Assembly: GCA_028694715.1 (NCBI GenBank)
Contig: JAQVKJ010000067.1
Span: 1-6,868 of the forward strand
Origin: Weeksellaceae bacterium
Lineage (GTDB): Bacteria; Bacteroidota; Bacteroidia; Flavobacteriales; Weeksellaceae
Reading direction: 5' to 3'
Length of the DNA: 6,868 nucleotides
Below are positions 5,629 to 6,868 of the stretch, in pieces; the first letter of the stretch is position 1, and each line of letters starts with the position of its first letter. The notes beneath the pieces are model-generated. The model did not search any database. It was not told the DNA's origin and saw nothing but the letters and a program-made list of their open reading frames with translations. The translations under genes were made by a program, and so were the position numbers.

Positions 5629-6868
5629 ATGCAATTATCAGAACAGGAAATCATTCGTCGCGAGAAACTCGCCCAACTGCAAATGCTGGGTATAGATGCT
5701 TATCCGGCTGCCGAATTCAAAACCACTTCTACTGCCGAAGAAATTCTGAAGAATTTTGAAGACGGGAAACCCGTGAAATTGGCCGGTAGAATGATGTCTG
5801 TTCGTTTGATGGGAAAGGCTTCCTTTGCTGAGTTACAGGACAGTACGGGCAGAATTCAGTTGTACATTGCACGGGATTCAATCTCCAATGACGAGCAAGG
5901 AACCGAATACAATGTGCTGTTCAAAAAATTGTTGGACATCGGTGATTTCATAGGAATTGAAGGCCATCAATTCAAAACCAAAGTGGGGGAAATCTCCGTC
6001 CATGTCACCAAATTGAGTCTGCTTTCTAAAGCTTTGCGACCACTGCCGGTAGTGAAAACCGATGACGAAGGAAAGGTACACGATGCCTTCACCGATCCGG
6101 AAGCCAGATACCGTATGCGTTATGTGGATTTGGTGGTGAATCCTCATGTGAAAGAGATTTTTATCAAAAGAACAAAGATGTTCAATGCCATGCGGGAATA
6201 TTTCAACGAAAAAGGCTATATCGAAGTTGAAACGCCTATTTTACAACCCATTCCGGGGGGTGCTGCCGCCCGACCTTTTGTGACGCATCACAATGCATTG
6301 GACATTCCGCTTTATCTGAGAATCGCCAATGAATTGTATCTAAAAAGACTGATTGTCGGCGGATTTGACGGCGTCTATGAATTCTCCAAAAACTTCCGAA
6401 ACGAAGGCATGGATCGCACCCACAATCCGGAATTTACGGCCATGGAAATTTATGTTGCCTACAAGGATTATAACTGGATGATGAATTTCACCGAAAAACT
6501 GTTGGAACATTGCGCCATTGCGGTAAACGGAAGTACAAAATCCACTTTTGGTGAACATGAAATCGAATGGAAAGCGCCTTATCCGAGAATTTCCATGCGC
6601 GATGCAATTTTGAAATACACCAGATTTGACATCAAAGGAAAATCCGAAGAAGAAATCCGTCAAGCAGCTATTTCAATGGGTATTGAAGTCGATGACACCA
6701 TGGGGAAAGGAAAATTAATTGATGAGATATTTGGTGAAAAATGCGAAGGAAACTTCATTCAACCGACTTTCATTACAGATTATCCGATAGAAATGTCGCC
6801 GCTTACCAAAAAACACCGTTCGGAAGAAGGTTTGACCGAGCGATTTGAACTGATGGTTTGCGGCAAAG
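5629..6868 (+). CDS. lysS: Lysyl-tRNA synthetase, class II, partial (C-terminus beyond the window)
   Basis: The first 413 residues of LysRS, which charges tRNA-Lys with lysine using ATP in the cytoplasm, run off the right edge without a stop. The N-terminal anticodon-binding OB-fold spans about 49-135 ('VKLAGRMMSVRLMGKASFAELQD' region). The catalytic domain starts near 155 with 'DPEARYRMRYVDL' (157-168). Motif 1 lies around 190-209 ('GYIEVETPILQPIPGGA', 196-212). 'RIANELYLKRLIVGG' (231-245) follows, and then motif 2 ('FRNEGMDRTHNPEFT', 256-270) with the ATP-contacting Arg257. 'SPLTKKHR' (390-397) is also typical. Motif 3, near the C-terminus, is outside the window. The ATG at 5629 follows an A-rich leader (GAAAAAAAATAAGAAAA) and leaves a normal N-terminal extension ahead of the OB-fold. 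No frameshift or missing key residue is seen in the visible part. Confidence 0.97.
   Translation, partial: MQLSEQEIIRREKLAQLQMLGIDAYPAAEFKTTSTAEEILKNFEDGKPVKLAGRMMSVRLMGKASFAELQDSTGRIQLYIARDSISNDEQGTEYNVLFKKLLDIGDFIGIEGHQFKTKVGEISVHVTKLSLLSKALRPLPVVKTDDEGKVHDAFTDPEARYRMRYVDLVVNPHVKEIFIKRTKMFNAMREYFNEKGYIEVETPILQPIPGGAAARPFVTHHNALDIPLYLRIANELYLKRLIVGGFDGVYEFSKNFRNEGMDRTHNPEFTAMEIYVAYKDYNWMMNFTEKLLEHCAIAVNGSTKSTFGEHEIEWKAPYPRISMRDAILKYTRFDIKGKSEEEIRQAAISMGIEVDDTMGKGKLIDEIFGEKCEGNFIQPTFITDYPIEMSPLTKKHRSEEGLTERFELMVCGK

Noticed and set aside
5878..6663. Minus-strand open frames inside lysS (5878-6147 and 6340-6663)
   Set aside because: Both are antisense to the conserved OB-fold and catalytic domain of lysS.
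1..6868. CRISPR array, insertion sequence, tRNA or rRNA genes, toxin-antitoxin or defence system
   Set aside because: No regular repeats, transposase motifs, terminal inverted repeats, cloverleaf-like sequences or defence domains were seen on either strand.

Overview
The window looks like a stretch of chromosome from a member of the Bacteroidota, probably a flavobacterium-like organism. The evidence is the AT-rich composition, A-rich leaders with no Shine-Dalgarno sequence, signal peptides ending in 'AQ' or 'GQ', and TAnnTTTG-type -7 promoter boxes. The gene set also fits: NamZ/DUF1343, a Bacteroidota-style cardiolipin synthase and a class II lysyl-tRNA synthetase. The genus cannot be named from this sequence alone.

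Layout. At the left edge (1-364, minus) is the N-terminal part of a LOG-family (TIGR00730) nucleotide phosphoribohydrolase, cut by the window edge. After a divergent intergenic region (365-528) comes a secreted protein of unknown function (529-1200, plus) built from two similar lipocalin-like halves. It converges on a minus-strand cluster that reads, in transcription order, aspartate ammonia-lyase aspA (5413-4013), an exo-beta-N-acetylmuramidase-like protein namZ (4001-2721) and cardiolipin synthase cls (2681-1236). The gaps are 11 and 39 bp, so the three are probably co-transcribed. A second divergent region (5414-5628) separates aspA from lysS (5629 to the right edge, plus, incomplete).

Main anomaly. 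aspA is interrupted by an in-frame TGA at 4540-4538, at the position where relatives such as E. coli AspA carry Cys in the '[13 protein letters not shown]' segment. Everything before and after it is well conserved and in one frame, so one base separates this from an intact 466-residue enzyme. A sequence or assembly error or a recent nonsense mutation is the simplest reading. Recoding is possible but poorly supported.

How the genes relate. The cluster joins aspartate deamination (fumarate plus ammonia), removal of MurNAc from cell-wall fragments and phospholipid synthesis. A link to recycling of wall material is possible but is inference. The other genes are housekeeping. I saw no mobile element, CRISPR array, tRNA, rRNA or defence system, and no convincing new multi-gene system.
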